Notes: a model not told the origin generated them from the sequence alone. 64,000 nucleotides of DNA from Flaccisagitta enflata (GCA_965153355.1 OZ231127.1:868001-932000); one strand, 5' to 3'; counted from the first letter of the stretch, positions 12,181 through 24,725 are shown. Numbers and translations: made by a program.

Positions 12181-12823
12181 TAAAGTAAAAAAGAAACGAG
12201 GAAAATGAAAGCAATGATTTCGTCTTCTATTCCAGTGAGACTTCATAAGGCTAAATGGCAAAGAGATACAAGAAATGGACTCATGGTAGGAAAGAGGAGG
12301 AAAAACGAACAGAAGGTCAAATGGATAAAACAATGGGTAGAATGGCACCAACATGGCCCAATTACTACCACGTTGTTATCTGGGGGATATCTAAAAAAGT
12401 GCTAAAGCATTGCTTCAATTTCTATCCTTTTGACTTCACTGCCCCTGCCCAGATACCTTCGTTATTTCTGTTTCCTGCCTTTCTGTACACGACAAAGGCA
12501 GCCATGTATTCAGCCTTATTACCTTTATATGCATTCATGTGCTACTAAGCACCATTTTCGTTCTCTCTTCGCTCTCCTGTTCAACTTGACATAGAAGACG
12601 TCAATGAAAGGAAGTTTTAACGAGTTATAAGTCGCGTGCACGGGACTTTATAACTAGTTCCGTCTGTCGATCGGTTTTCCATATCACTTTGATTTTCTTT
12701 TTTTGGCGTTTACAAGTGATATTTGCATCACCGTTCCTGCCAAAATGCTTGATCACCCTTTTTCATTACTACCCAAGCTCACTTGAGCTTGACTGTGGGA
12801 GCCGTGTATCCGGTCTTGGTTTT
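12181..12823. other. No gene seen; one GTCGCGTG fragment
   Basis: Unique sequence. 12,631-12,680 carries an AGTCGCGTGCACGGGACT hairpin and the start of a GTC array. Overlapping frames at 12,205-12,548 show no domain or splice support. Confidence 0.45.
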
Positions 12824-12991
12824 TTAGTTGCGGACACGCAACTCTATAAGAGGCTTTGTCCGTCCGTCCGTCCGTTGGTCGGTCGGTCGGTCGGTCGGTC
12901 CGTGGTGATCGAGTTGAAAAGTGGGAAAACGCGCATTTCTGCCCCTGCCCACCCGTCCGCAACTGATGGTCGTGTATCCGGTCTTGGTTTT
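12824..12991 (+). mobile_element. GTCC-core hairpin element
   Basis: AGTTGCGGACACGCAACTCT, ATAAGAGGCTTTGTCC, then (GTCC)n(GGTC)n, then GTGATCGAGTTGAAAAGTGG, CGCGCATTTCTGCCCCTGCC and CACCCGTCCGCAACTGA, ending in GTGTATCCGGTCTTGG. It defines the family together with 41,843, 43,330 and 56,448. Confidence 0.7.
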
Positions 12992-13633
12992 CATCATCTT
13001 CACATCTTCTTAACTATCAGAAAACCAGACCGTTTTCCCTCCTTTTAGTAACACCCTCTCAAGCTTTTTTATTCATATCTCGTTCCTTTTCATCCTCGTT
13101 TTCTGTGCCATGTCGCGATGTGTATTTTTTCCTTCTTTTTCCTACTCTGTGTGTTTATCTCTGAAATGAGGTCTTTTTCTTTCGCTGAAGTAGTATTTTC
13201 TTACTTCGCAGAAGTCACGATTCAAATTCCATAAAAAGTGACAAACTTGTTTTGATTTGTGTCAAGTTTTTGAATGATCTAAAAGAGGGTCTTGAGTAAT
13301 AAAAAATCATTCATGTTTTTTTTTTATGATATCTTAATACACAAAAATCTTGCCATTTTTTCATTGAAATTAATTGATTTTTACAATTCACTGAATTTGA
13401 AAAAGAGTCCCCTTTACACTCTCAGGATGAAGAAAGATTTACTTGAATATCCAAGTGCACACGAGCACACGATAATTAAAAGTTAATTTCAAATGTTGTG
13501 CAATTTTTCTTGACATTGGCATGGGCAAAATTGGCATTTCGCAAATCAATTCTGTTGGCTAAGCGTGTCACCTTCCCTAGCATCTCTTGCTATCTAAAGA
13601 ATATGAATAACAGAATGGAACCAATCGCCTTGT

Positions 13634-13636
<3 letters not shown>
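12992..13636. other. No gene seen
   Basis: AT-rich unique sequence. A 64-codon frame at 13,292 is AT-driven and not supported. Confidence 0.5.
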
Positions 13637-13673
<37 letters not shown>

Positions 13674-13835
13674 AGAGAGAGAGAGAGAGAGAGACAGAGA
13701 TTGAGAGAGAAATTTGAAATGACAAATCCATACACGCGTAAATCCATTCTGCTGCTCCTCCCAGTTTTCCTCCTCCTCCTCCTCCTTCTCCTCCTCCTTC
13801 TCCTTCTCCTCCCCCTCCCCCTCCCCTTTCCATTT
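13637..13835. repeat. (GA)n then (CTC)n
   Basis: (GA)n at 13,637-13,705 and a CTC/CTT pyrimidine tract at 13,750-13,835. Confidence 0.85.
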
Positions 13836-13885
13836 TCCCTTACATCAGAATCAAGCCTGGTTTCGCCTGAGGGCAATGTATCACA

Positions 13886-14065
13886 AAGGGACTAAAAGAG
13901 AATGAGATAGAGACATGAGAAATAAAGGTAAAGGAGACAAAGATACAGACATGAGAAATAAAGGCAAAAGAGACAAAGAGCGAGACATGGGGAATAAAGA
14001 TATAAGAGACAAAGAGGGAGATATGAGATGTAACAATCAATGAGACAAAGATAGATACAAATGTA
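13886..14065. repeat. AGACATGAGAAATAAAGG tandem repeat
   Basis: Three to four units of about 45-50 bp built on GAGACATGAGAAATAAAGG plus GAGACAAAGA. The fourth is degenerate. Confidence 0.7.
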
Positions 14066-14318
14066 ACACGAGGGACCAACTATGCAAATCAGATTTGAAA
14101 ATGGGCCCGACGGTCTTTGCATAACCTTGTGTCTTTATGCTTCAGCCGATTTGTATCGAAAGATATGGTGGCCTTCTGCATGATTCTCTACCTTACTTCA
14201 CCGATGTTGTATTCCAGTTTTTGCAACTGTTTCACTGTTTCTGTAACTACCTATCTGTCTCACTTTCTTTGTTTCTATCTCTTTTGTCTAGCTTTTTCTC
14301 AAACTCTTTCTGCTTTTT
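14066..14318. other. No gene seen
   Basis: Unique, pyrimidine-leaning sequence without a supported exon. Confidence 0.4.
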
Positions 14319-14585
14319 GGGCAGCGGCCCCAAAGGATGAATTTCCATAGGTACATAGGTGTATACATAGGTGTATGTCCAAATGTATTTCCCCCTCCAA
14401 GGTCTGAAGCCCTAATTCAGCCCACTACGGCTGGCCATTGGAGCCTGAAATCAACCCCCTCTGGCCTGACATCAGCTCTCCCAGACTTGAAATCAGCCAT
14501 CTTAGGCCTGAAGACAGCCTCCTCAGGTATGAAACCAGCTCTCACAAGCCTGAAATTGGCCCTCCCAGGCTTAGAATATTAGAGC
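14319..14585 (+). mobile_element. Truncated foldback element
   Basis: GGGCAGCGGCCCCAAAGGAT, the conserved end with one change, followed by a decayed minisatellite of about 21 bp (GCCTGAAATCAGCCCTCCCA type). No GTCC array and no inverted partner are seen. Confidence 0.55.
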
Positions 14586-14615
14586 TAGGCAACAGAAACC
14601 GCTGACCCTATATCA

Positions 14616-14852
14616 GTATATTTGTTTCTTTGTTTCTTTGTTTCTTTGTTTCTTTGTTTCTTCGTTTCTTAGTTTCTTAGTTTCTTTGTTTCTTTGTTTC
14701 TTTGTTTCTTTGTTTCTTTGTTTCTTTGTTTCTTTGTTTCTTTGTTTCTTTGTTTATTTGTTTGTTTGTTTGTTTGTTTCTTTGTTTCTTTGTTTCTTTT
14801 TCTTGCTTTGTTTGTTTGTTTGTTTGTTTGTTTGTTTGTTCGATTGATTGTT
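14616..14852. repeat. (TTTC TTTG)n and (TTTG)n
   Basis: An octamer array TTTCTTTG grades into TTTG tetramers from about 14,757. Confidence 0.9.
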
Positions 14853-15195
14853 TGTTTACTATTTCATCCGTTTCTGATGGCGGTGGATCATGGAAACAAC
14901 TTTTCAGCTTCAAGGTCTAAGTTCTCATTTTTCATCGAGATATAACAATGCAAAATATATTTCTTTCTTTCTTGTAATCGACTTTCCGTTTAGCGTCGAG
15001 CGTCATTTTCAGTGATTTCCGCTGTATTTCTTTTTCTCTTTCTTCGGCTTTTCTTCTCTGACGAACTATTTTTCTACGTTTAAAATCGACTGTTGTTGTT
15101 TTTTTTTCTTTCAAGGTGGTAAGATGATATTCTAAAGAAAAGAAAGCTTAACATGAGTCTTCTCGTGCTACACTTATGTGTGAATAAATGTCATA
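14853..15195. other. No gene seen
   Basis: Unique sequence between microsatellites. Confidence 0.45.
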
Positions 15196-15241
15196 TAATG
15201 GCGATGGCGATGGCGATGGCGATGGCGATGGCGATGGCGAT
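15196..15241. repeat. (GGCGAT)n
   Basis: Seven perfect hexamer units. Confidence 0.9.
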
Positions 15242-15318
15242 TGAAAGACAAAGAAATTCATGATGAGTGCCTTGAATTGATTGTCTAATCCCGTTTCCTC
15301 TTACTGGACATTACGACC

Positions 15319-15432
15319 CCACCAGCCCCACCACCACCACCACCACCACCACCACCACCACCACCACCACCACCACCACCACCACCACCACCACCGCCAC
15401 CACCACCACCACCACCGCCGCCACCGCCGCCA

Positions 15433-15487
<55 letters not shown>

Positions 15488-15553
15488 CACCGCCACCGCC
15501 ACCACCACCATCACCACCACCGCCACCACCACCACCGCCACCACCACCACCAC
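15319..15553. repeat. (CCA)n/(CCG)n array
   Basis: Trinucleotide array with CCA-rich outer parts and a CCG-rich centre. It translates as poly-His/poly-Arg or poly-Val in shadow frames. Confidence 0.9.
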
Positions 15554-15744
15554 CTTTTCAATCATCAACCCAATAACTACCACCACCATCGCCGCCACCT
15601 CCAACAGTAGTGACGATCAAGTCGCCTACCCCACCAACACTGCCTAACAGGCGCCATACAGAGTGAGATGGCATTCTGTCACTTCTGTGCTCACGTTGTT
15701 GATACCGACACCGCGCCGTTAATACGAACCGTCGCTGCTAAATA

Positions 15745-16175
15745 TGTCACCAAGCCAAAGCTACCTTCGTCGTTGATGGCATCTCGTCACCGTCACCGTC
15801 ATTGTCACCGTCACCGTCACCGTCACCGTCACCATCACCATCACCATCACCATCACCATCACCGTCACCATCACCGTCACCGTCACCGTCACCAAGCCGA
15901 AGCTACCTCTGTCGTTTACGGCCTCTCGTCACCATCACCATCACCATCACCATCACCATCACCATCACCATCACCATCACCATCACTGTCACCGTCACCA
16001 AGCCAAATCTTCCTCCGTCGTTGACGGCCTCTCGTCACCGTCACCGTCACCATCACCACCATCACCATCACCGTCACCGTCACCGTCACCATCACCATCA
16101 CCATCACCATCACCATCACCGTCACCGTCACCGTCACCGTCACCAAGCCGAAGCTACCTTCGTCATTGACGACAT
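15745..16175. repeat. Higher-order CACCAT/CACCGT array
   Basis: Hexamers CACCGT and CACCAT are grouped into three blocks. Each ends in AAGCCGAAGCTACC or AAGCCAAATCTTCC, then CGTCGTTGACGGCATCTCGT, giving a higher-order period of about 120 bp (leaders at about 15,755, 15,895, 16,000 and 16,145). Confidence 0.85.
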
Positions 16176-16371
16176 CTCGTCCCCCTAATCACATTCCCAT
16201 TCTTTGGAACTCGTGCCGAAGTTTATGAAACGGCCGCTCGTCGACGAACATTCTCTCTCTTACTCCATTTTTGATAATGCGCGGAATATAATGAGAATCA
16301 TTCATCTTTAGCGTTCTCTCGATGGAAGGAAGTCTACGGCATTGCTGTGGCGTGGCCATGTCCCTATTGAT

Positions 16372-16580
16372 AACAAGGCCGGATACACGGCTACCCCAGT
16401 CGCGTGCGGGTGGGCAGGGGCTATAATTGAGGTCACCAGATCATTTGGGCAGGAGCAGTGAAGCCAAAAATTCAAAAAGTAAAGTGTGACGGACGGACGG
16501 ACCGACGGACGGACGGACGGACGGACGGACGGACGGACGGACCGACAAAGCGGGGTGTAGAGTCGCGTAGCACGCGACTA
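16372..16580 (+). mobile_element. GGAC-core hairpin element, complete
   Basis: Starts AACAAGGCCGGATACACGGC, TACCCCAGTCGCGTGCGGGT, GGGCAGGGGC. Then TCATTTGGGCAGGAGCAGTG, a (GGAC)n array of about 60 bp, CGGGGTGTAGAGTCGCGTAG and CACGCGACT. The last 20 bases form a GTCGCGT..ACGCGAC hairpin. Closest copy: 39,430-39,606. Confidence 0.75.
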
Positions 16581-16659
16581 AAAAACTGTTAATAGTCACG
16601 TTATTTCATTTGCAGTCCAGCCTTACTACTTGAGCTAATTCTTCACGCGTGTATTAACA

Positions 16660-17080
16660 AAACCAGGTCGGGTACACGGCTACGGGCTACCCAACCGATA
16701 GACAGACTTTTGTACTTTCGCCCGTAAGTCCGTCCGCCTGTCCGCAAATCCGTCCACTGGTTTATCAGTCTGTCCATTCGTCCGTCCTTCCATTTTTTTC
16801 TTCTGTCCGTCCTAACCCCTTCTCCTCAATCATTGACAATGTTGTAACCTCGGGTTACGTGTTTAGTCAAATGTTGTCACCATGACAGAAAAAAGCTCTT
16901 TTTTTTAAAATCTGAAAAAAGGAGAAGTTTCAATTCGAACTTTTAGTTTTGGTTTGTTTTTTCAATTTTCCAAACTACTCCCAAAATAAAAGCAGTTTTT
17001 TTTTTCTGTGTTTTGAAACATCGAATTTCTTTGCCCTTTGAAAATCGGAAGAAGGAAATAAAAGAAAACAAGGACAAAAT
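16660..17080. other. Element fragment, then no gene seen
   Basis: 16,660-16,800 holds a diverged AGGTCGGGTACACGGCTAC end followed by GTCCGTCC tetramers. The rest to 17,080 is AT-rich with nothing supportable. Confidence 0.45.
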
Positions 17081-17460
17081 ACACAGGCAAGGACAAGAAC
17101 AAGTATGAGGACAAATACACGTTCAAGGACAGGAACAAATATACAGACATGGACAAGGAAAAATACAAGAAAAGTAACAAGGACAAGCATAAGGACAAAC
17201 ACATGGTCAAAGACAAGAACAAAAATAAAAGTAGAAGGACACGGACACGAGCAAGGACAAATACAAATACATGGTCAGGGACAAATAAAAGGAAGGGAAC
17301 AAGCACAAGAATAGAACAAATACCTGCAAAGGACAAGGATAAATACACGGAAACAACAATTAAACGGACAAGGAAATATCCATGGTCAAGGACAAGGACA
17401 CCAACGCGGAAAGGAACTAACTCAAGTACAAGAACAATCACACAGACAATTGGCTGGTCA
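17081..17460. repeat. Degenerate AGGACAAATACA minisatellite
   Basis: Irregular units of about 12-24 bp (AAGGACAAATACA, ATGGTCAAGGACAAG). Lys/Thr/Arg-rich frames here come from the repeat. Confidence 0.6.
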
Positions 17461-17482
17461 GGAAACAGGGTCAAATTCTAAC

Positions 17483-18126
17483 AGGTCGCCCAAGGGCAAT
17501 AAGTGGTCAGCGATACCCGTTGCCCTGCTTTGAGTGATTGTGAATTGGAGTGAGGGGAAGCAGGGCAGCGGCCCCGAAGGGGACGAAGTCCTGTAGAACA
17601 CAGGGGGACTTTCGTTCGTCCTGCCTGAAGAAGAGGATGAGATGCGATAGAGGGCTGACTGAAGGCCTTCAAGAGCCTAAACTGAGGTCTAAGAAGGCTG
17701 ATGTAAGGCCTGAGAATGCCAATTGGAAGCTTGGGAGGGCTGACTTGAGGCTTAAGAGAGCTGGATTAAGGCTTGATAGGTCAGAGGACTGATTTGAAGC
17801 CTGAGAGCAATAAATTGAGGCTTAGATAGCTGATTTGAGGCCTGAGAGGCCAGGCTTGAGGCCTGAGGATTTGGATTTGAGGCCTAAGAAGCCTAATCTG
17901 AGGCCAGGTTTGAGGCCTGAGAGGTTGGATTTTAAGCCTGAGAGGTTGGATTTGAGGCCTGAGAGGCTGGATTTGAGGCCTGAGAGGCTGGATTTGAGGC
18001 CTGAGAGGCCAGATTTGAGGCCTGAGAGGCCAGATTTGAGGCCTGAGAGGCCAGATTTGAGGTCTTAAAGGCCAGGTTCTAGGCCTGAGGAGCCTGATAG
18101 GGGGACGAACGGACGAACGAACGAAG
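17483..18126 (+). mobile_element. Foldback element, left half intact
   Basis: Outer box GGTCGCCCAAGGGCAATAAG, GGTCAGCGATACCCGTTGCC, then AAGCAGGGCAGCGGCCCCGA, CGAAGTCCTGTAGAACACAG. The core is 21-bp units (GGCCTGAGAGGCCAGATTTGA), most regular at 17,930-18,065. It ends in a short GGACGAAC run without the inverted outer end. Confidence 0.65.
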
Positions 18127-18335
18127 GTTTTCCCACAAGTAGAGGTCTGAATGTGAAGATTAAACTATGGCGGCAATAGTATAGGGTTCCTATGGCAATA
18201 AAAAGATCCCCATAGAAAACCGACAAGGTTCTTTTTTTTGATTTCTCACCAACTTGTGAGAAATTCTTCTTTTATCAAACATTGGTACAAAGGGCCCAAG
18301 TATATCAATCTAAAAAATTTGACCAAATTCCCGGC

Positions 18336-18885
18336 AGTCAAGGATTGATAAAAGGACAAATAGACAGACATAAACAAGGCAGTAATAGACAAATAGATAA
18401 ATAGACAAATAGACAGACATGAACAAGGAAGTAATGCTCAAAAGTCGCTGTTTTGTTCCCGACCAACCTAACAGTCAAGGACTAATAAAAGGACAAATAG
18501 ACTGACATGAACAAGGCAGTAATAGACAAATAGACAAATTGACAAATAGACAGACATAAATAAGGCAGTAATGCTCAAAAGTCACTGTTTTGTTCCCGAC
18601 CAACCTAACAGTCAAGGACTAATAAAAGGACAAATAGACTGACATGAACAAGGCAGTAATAGACAAATAGACAAATTGACAAATAGACAGACATGAATAA
18701 GGCAGTAATGCTCAAAAGTCACTGTTTTGTTCCCGACCAACCTAACAGTCAAGGACTAATAAAAGGACAAATAGACTGACATGAACAAGGCAGTAATAGA
18801 CAAATAGACAAATTGACAAATAGACAGACATGAATAAGGCAGTAATGCTCAAAAATCACTGTATTGTTCGATATTACGTCATCTG
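18336..18885. repeat. 137-bp tandem repeat, four copies
   Basis: GTCAAGGACTAATAAAAGGA recurs at 18,336 (variant), 18,474, 18,611 and 18,748. The last three copies are almost identical. Inside each unit is a short GACAAATA sub-repeat. Confidence 0.85.
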
Positions 18886-18949
18886 AAAAATTGTGTTAGT
18901 TATCGACGGACCTAACACGGCTAACAGACGGACAAATACAAATAGACAG

Positions 18950-19195
18950 ACAACAACAACAACAACAAAAGCAACAACAACAACAGCAACACAATAACAA
19001 CAAATAACAACAACAACAAGGCAGCAATAACAACAGACAACAACAACAACAACAACAACAAGGCAACAACCAAAAGCAACAACCTAACAGCAACAACAAC
19101 AGCAACAGACAACAAACAACAGTAACAGACAACAGACAAAACAACAGACAGCAGCAGCAACAGCAGCAGCAAGTTAACAGCAATTAACACAACAA

Positions 19196-19282
<87 letters not shown>

Positions 19283-19300
19283 AAACAACAACAACAAAGA
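18950..19300. repeat. (CAA)n/(CAG) array
   Basis: CAA triplets with CAG, AAG and GACAA interruptions, purest at 19,195-19,290. Confidence 0.9.
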
Positions 19301-20336
<1,036 letters not shown>

Positions 20337-20483
20337 AAACACAAAGTAAAATGAATGAAACTAAACAAAAGAAAAGTCTTATGAGAAAGAATTGCGTTCT
20401 GGTCACAGCTTAGCCATCTGTCTTGACTAGAGTGATAACAAAAAGCAACATAAAAAAAAAGAAAAAAAAACAGTCATAAAACA

Positions 20484-20612
20484 AGGCCAAGTAGGCCAAT
20501 AAGGTGCGACGTGTGGATCGTCGAACGAATGTGTTACCAACAGACAGACAGACCGACCAACCATCCGACCAACGGACACAGCCAGTTATAGAGCTGCTTT
20601 TTCGCACCTGAA
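20484..20612 (-). mobile_element. GGTC-core hairpin element, inverted
   Basis: AAGGCCAAGTAGGCCAATAA, GGTGCGACGT, then GACAGACCGACCAACC tetramers and CAGTTATAGAGCTGCTTTTT, CGCACCT. Partner of the element at 9246-9730. Confidence 0.5.
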
Positions 20613-20902
20613 AAAAAATGATGGGTTGCTTATAAGAAAAATGGCATTTAGTCTTTGACCAAACGCATTGATGTCCCCAACACAAATTTGCTTACTAATA
20701 ATAAAGACGTATACCATATTATTCACAAATTGGCAAAAAAAAAGTCAAATTCCTAAAATCCTATTCGTTCTCTTTTACTTGACGATATGATCCCATGCTC
20801 TTCAAATGAGTTAAATCTAATCACTTCCCTTCAGAAATTGCAATTCCTTACAGAAATTGCAATTCCCCCACATGAACCCTTCAAACTCTAAATGCTTCGA
20901 TA

Positions 20903-21482
20903 CCATCTTGGCCATAAATATAAGAAGTTCTTATTAAGAACAGCTTTAAAGTGTCATAACTCGCTTAATTTTAGTCGCAGAGAGATGATTTTTTTTTTTT
21001 CAAAATTTGCATCTTCGAAAAATCTATCAAATGAGACCAAGCTGGTTCCTGTTTCTTTATTCGTTAAGAAATGAGACCCAAATGAATAAAACATTTGCTT
21101 TTTGCAAGTGTGGTTGGGCAAATCTTTCTTAGTTTATGGAGAATGATGCATTGGCACATTGCGCCAAATTTACTGTAAGATCGACAAGTTAAGCTCGTCA
21201 AGGGTTAGTCCACACAATTTGGATCTCAATCCACTTGAGAATTCAAAAATTCAAACAAAAAACCTGCAGAAACTGGGGAAAACAACATGCATGGTTTGAA
21301 ACAACATCACTCCAGAGTACCTCCAGTGTCTCTACGAGTCAATGCCCAAGTGAATGCAGACAGTGGTGGATGCCTAACATGGTCATACTAAATATTAGAT
21401 GCAGTCTGATATGTTTGCTGCTCACTTCTAGTCAATAATTCAACTTATACACCTACTGTTCTTATATTTATGGCCAAGATGG
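20903..21482 (-). mobile_element. MITE family 2, copy B (TA target)
   Basis: 580 bp between TA dinucleotides (20,901-20,902; 21,483-21,484). The TIR CCATCTTGGCCATAAATATA is inverted at the right as TATATTTATGGCCAAGATGG. This is better preserved than copy A. The interior matches copy A in reverse orientation, including AGCTTGGTCTCAATTGATAG against its complement. No transposase. Confidence 0.9.
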
Positions 21483-21484
21483 TA

Positions 21485-21744
21485 TGATGTCATTTGATGA
21501 ATAACCATTAACAAGATTAAATGATCGGGGTGACTCCGGTTTAGCCCGCTTTTATTACCAACTCACTGGATCTTTATTCTCCCCATAACATTCTGAATAT
21601 GCGTTCAAGACCTTATTTGACATCGGCAATGTAATTGACTAATTTTGGATAACCCACTCATCATCTCGTTAATCCTCCAAATATGATGTTGCCTCTCCCC
21701 CCCCCACTATCTTGGGATCTCAAACTCACCATTAAAGGGTGTGT

Positions 21745-21745
<1 letters not shown>
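21485..21745. other. No gene seen
   Basis: Unique sequence between copy B and a compound microsatellite. Confidence 0.4.
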
Positions 21746-21799
<54 letters not shown>

Positions 21800-21838
21800 T
21801 GTGTGTGTGTGTGTGTGTCTGTGTGTCTCTGTGTGTCT

Positions 21839-21912
<74 letters not shown>
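21746..21912. repeat. Compound (GA)n(GT)n(CT)n
   Basis: GA to 21,797, GT/CTGTGT to about 21,840, CT to 21,912. The GA and CT arms are complementary around a GT loop. Confidence 0.9.
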
Positions 21913-21916
<4 letters not shown>

Positions 21917-22045
21917 CCTTCCATTGTTTGAGTGTTGACATCGCCTCCGTCATTTATATTGAAAATGTTTGATGCTTCCCATTTTCTCTGCAATAAAAAC
22001 GTGCCATTGATAATTTTCTCCCCTTCTAACAGTCATAAGTCAACA

Positions 22046-22240
22046 GCGTAGGATGATTGTGAATGACAGCAGGATTTAATGCTTAACTACATAATGACAG
22101 CAGGGTTTGATGCTTATCTGTTCAACGACAACAGTATTGAATACTTATCTGTTAATGACAGCAGGGTTTGATGCTTATCTGTTGATGACATCAGAGTTTG
22201 ATGCTTTGGTGTTGAATGACAGCAGTGTTTTTCTTTTGTC
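22046..22240. repeat. Tandem repeat with GACAGCAGGGTTTGATGCTT unit
   Basis: Five to six units of about 33-37 bp built on AATGACAGCAGGGTTTGATG, CTTATCTGTT. The unit edges drift. Confidence 0.75.
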
Positions 22241-22319
22241 TGTGATAATGCATTTTTCCATCAGGTAGCTAACTTATCATATCTTTTCTTCGCAACAAAC
22301 GTGCCAGAAATAGCACAAT

Positions 22320-22997
22320 GTCATATGACATGATGTACGTGATATGATATAGCATGATATGATATGACATGACATTATATGATATGATTTGTTACGATAT
22401 ATGACAGGGTCACTCATCAATGAATTTGCAAACTCAAAACGAGAAACGGAAAAAAGGTTAGAAATATTCTGACATTGATCTGCCGTTTAGAGGAGTAAAC
22501 GTGACAATGAATCCAAACGTCTTAAGTAGTGAGTGTATACCATCGCATTTAATCTTCGTAGTGACAGCCATTCCATGTTATCAGTATCAGAAGGGAACGG
22601 ATATGCGCATAGTGAGAAGGAAACATAGAATATTTCTATTCAGTCTTTGTATTGTTAGAAACACCGGCGGCTTGTCAAGCGTCAGTCCAAGCCTCGTTCA
22701 ATCATCAACGGAAAAGAAATCATTTTGTATGAGTTTCTTGACTGTCGAGAATGGAATAAAGAGCGGACACATCCATGGACCGTGCACCAAACTATAAACT
22801 ACCACGACCACGACCAGAGCTCTTTGCGGGTTGAAACCCCGCGATAACGTTGCTTCCCGTTTTTCGTAAGGTGGTTCATTCAATGATGGACCATTCTAGG
22901 CAAGATGAAGAAAAGGAAAAGAAAAAGGAAGAAGAGGTAGAAATGATAGCCTTCTCAGCGGTACTGGGCGCCAATGTGGAGAAAAGGTGATACCATA
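22320..22997. other. ATATG-rich tract, then no gene seen
   Basis: 22,320-22,410 is a degenerate GATATGATATGACATG run. The rest is unique. A 98-codon frame at 22,501 has no recognisable domain or splice support. Confidence 0.45.
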
Positions 22998-23578
22998 ACA
23001 GGATGTGCAAAAAATTTGACACTTTTTTGGAAAAACATGTAAAAGCCATCCTTTAAAGACGCTTTTTTTAAAGTCAAGGTCAATTATGTCAATCAACCAT
23101 TTTTGAATGTTTATTAAAGAATAGGCAGCAAAGATTTGTAAAAAAAAGAGTGATGGAAGGCAGGAAAGGCTCATTTGCAGTAGTCTCAAAATGTTTCCTG
23201 TAATGGACAAAAAAAAATTGATGATAGATACAAGATTGTTATTGCAGGTTTTTTAGAGATTGTGGTTGTCCTGTTTGATAAAGATATATCAGTGTTCCAT
23301 TGCCACTTTGGGATACCAGTCTTTATATCATTTTCAGCCACACATTGTCACTGTTTTTTGCCATATTTTTCCCAGTAAAAATCCCGTGAAATTGGAGAGT
23401 ATACCTTAAGAATAACTTCCTTTTTTCGCAAACCAGGGAAGTCGAATGCAAAACCTGTGCACTTAAGCAATCAGTAGGCCTAATTGTAAGATTGTGTTTC
23501 AAATTTCATCTTACTGGGCTGTCTAGAACTATGGTGTTTGTAACAGTGTGTAAATACCAAATTTTTTGCTCACCCTGT
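22998..23578. mobile_element. MITE family 3 (TA target)
   Basis: 581 bp flanked by TA (22,996-22,997; 23,579-23,580). The left terminus ACAGGATGTGCAAAAAATTT matches the reverse complement of the right terminus ACAGGGTGAGCAAAAAATTT at 18 of 20 positions. Non-coding. Tc1/mariner-like by TA target and TIR type (inference). Confidence 0.85.
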
Positions 23579-23684
23579 TAATAGATATCATATCGTTTGA
23601 GCAACAGCTGTGCCTTTTGCTCAGCAACAAGGGTTACGACTTCTATCAACGGACACTATCATACCTGGGTCTTGAGGATACTTT

Positions 23685-23935
23685 GAGAGTTTGGGATGGA
23701 CTGACTGGATATGCTGGTAAACTTATTGGGATTGGTTGTTTTCAGGCTAATTGGCAAGATATACTGCAAATCTTAATGGGACTGGTTCTCCCTTTGGCCT
23801 AGATATGCTAGGCATCTCTCGTTTGGACTGGTCCTCTTCGGGCTCACTGTCCAGATACGCAGGCCTTATCTCATTTGGCCTGGTCCTCTTTAGGCCCGCT
23901 GGCCAGATACGCACTCTCGTTTGGACCAGGCGCCC
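23685..23935. repeat. Tandem repeat of about 57 bp
   Basis: About four diverged units containing GGACTGGTCCTCTTCGGGC, CAGATACGCAGG and TCTCGTTTGG. The first units are more decayed. Confidence 0.7.
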
Positions 23936-23989
23936 GTGTGGAGTAAATGAAGCTGAAAGGAAGCTCACGAGAGAGAATCGAGAATCGGA

Positions 23990-24065
23990 GATGGAGGAGG
24001 AAGAGGAGGAGGAGGAGGAGGAGGAGGAGGAGCAGGTGGAGGAGTGGAGGAGGAGGTGGAGGGAG
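23990..24065. repeat. (GAG)n purine tract
   Basis: GGAGGAAGAGGAGG-type trinucleotides. Confidence 0.85.
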
Positions 24066-24138
24066 AGATGGGGTAGGAGAAGATGGAGAATAAATCATTA
24101 ATCACTTCCGATGGAAAAAGATGAAGGCTGAGGGGAAG

Positions 24139-24320
24139 AAATGCAGGCAAAAAGGTCAAACATATATAAGTACGGACACACACGGACTATCTCTCCCTAG
24201 AGAAATGCATGCAAAAAGGTCGAACATGTATAAGTACGGACACACACGGACTATCTCTCCCAAGAGAAATGCAGGCAAAAAGGTCGAACACACACACAGA
24301 CTATCTCTCCCAAGAGAAAA
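24139..24320. repeat. Tandem repeat of about 62 bp, three copies
   Basis: AAATGCAGGCAAAAAGGTC begins the units at about 24,139, 24,202 and 24,266. Each continues into GTACGGACACACACGGACTA, TCTCTCCC. The third is shortened. Confidence 0.85.
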
Positions 24321-24379
24321 AACTTCTTTTTTGTGCTCTTATTCAGTCAGCGGACAAAACATAATAGGTATATATTTCA

Positions 24380-24725
24380 TACCATTGGTTTTGATCCAAC
24401 ATACTGATATGAACAAAATATTGTATGCAACAACCAGTGGTTGGAATAACACCCGGCTGTAATATTGCAAAATTGTAGCATTACAGCCGGCTGTAATTCT
24501 AACAACCCGTTGTTTAATACAACATTTTGTTTGTTACAGCCGGCTGTTACTTGAACAACTGATTGTCGCATATAATATTTTGTTTTTAGATGTGTCCGTC
24601 AGGAACGCATCTCTATTAGAGGGTCTGTCCGTTCGTCGGTCCGTCCGTCTGTCCGTCCGTTGGTCGGTCAGTTGGTCGGTCGGTCCGTTACGCCTGTGCA
24701 AAAACCACATTTCTCGGCTGTTTAT
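24380..24725. repeat. GCCGGCTGTAA palindromic repeats and GTCC-core element
   Basis: 24,380-24,565 has repeated GCCGGCTGTAAT and AACAACCAGTGGTTG palindromes. 24,587-24,720 has TGTCCGTCAGGAACGCATCT, CTATTAGAGG, then GTCCGTCCGTTGGTCGG arrays and ends GTTACGCCTGTGCAAAAACC, a diverged GTCC-core family member. Confidence 0.5.

Noticed and set aside
22815-22860. tRNA-like GGGTTGAAACCC hairpin
   Set aside because: No acceptor stem, A-box or cloverleaf can be built around it. I found no tRNA or rRNA gene in the window.
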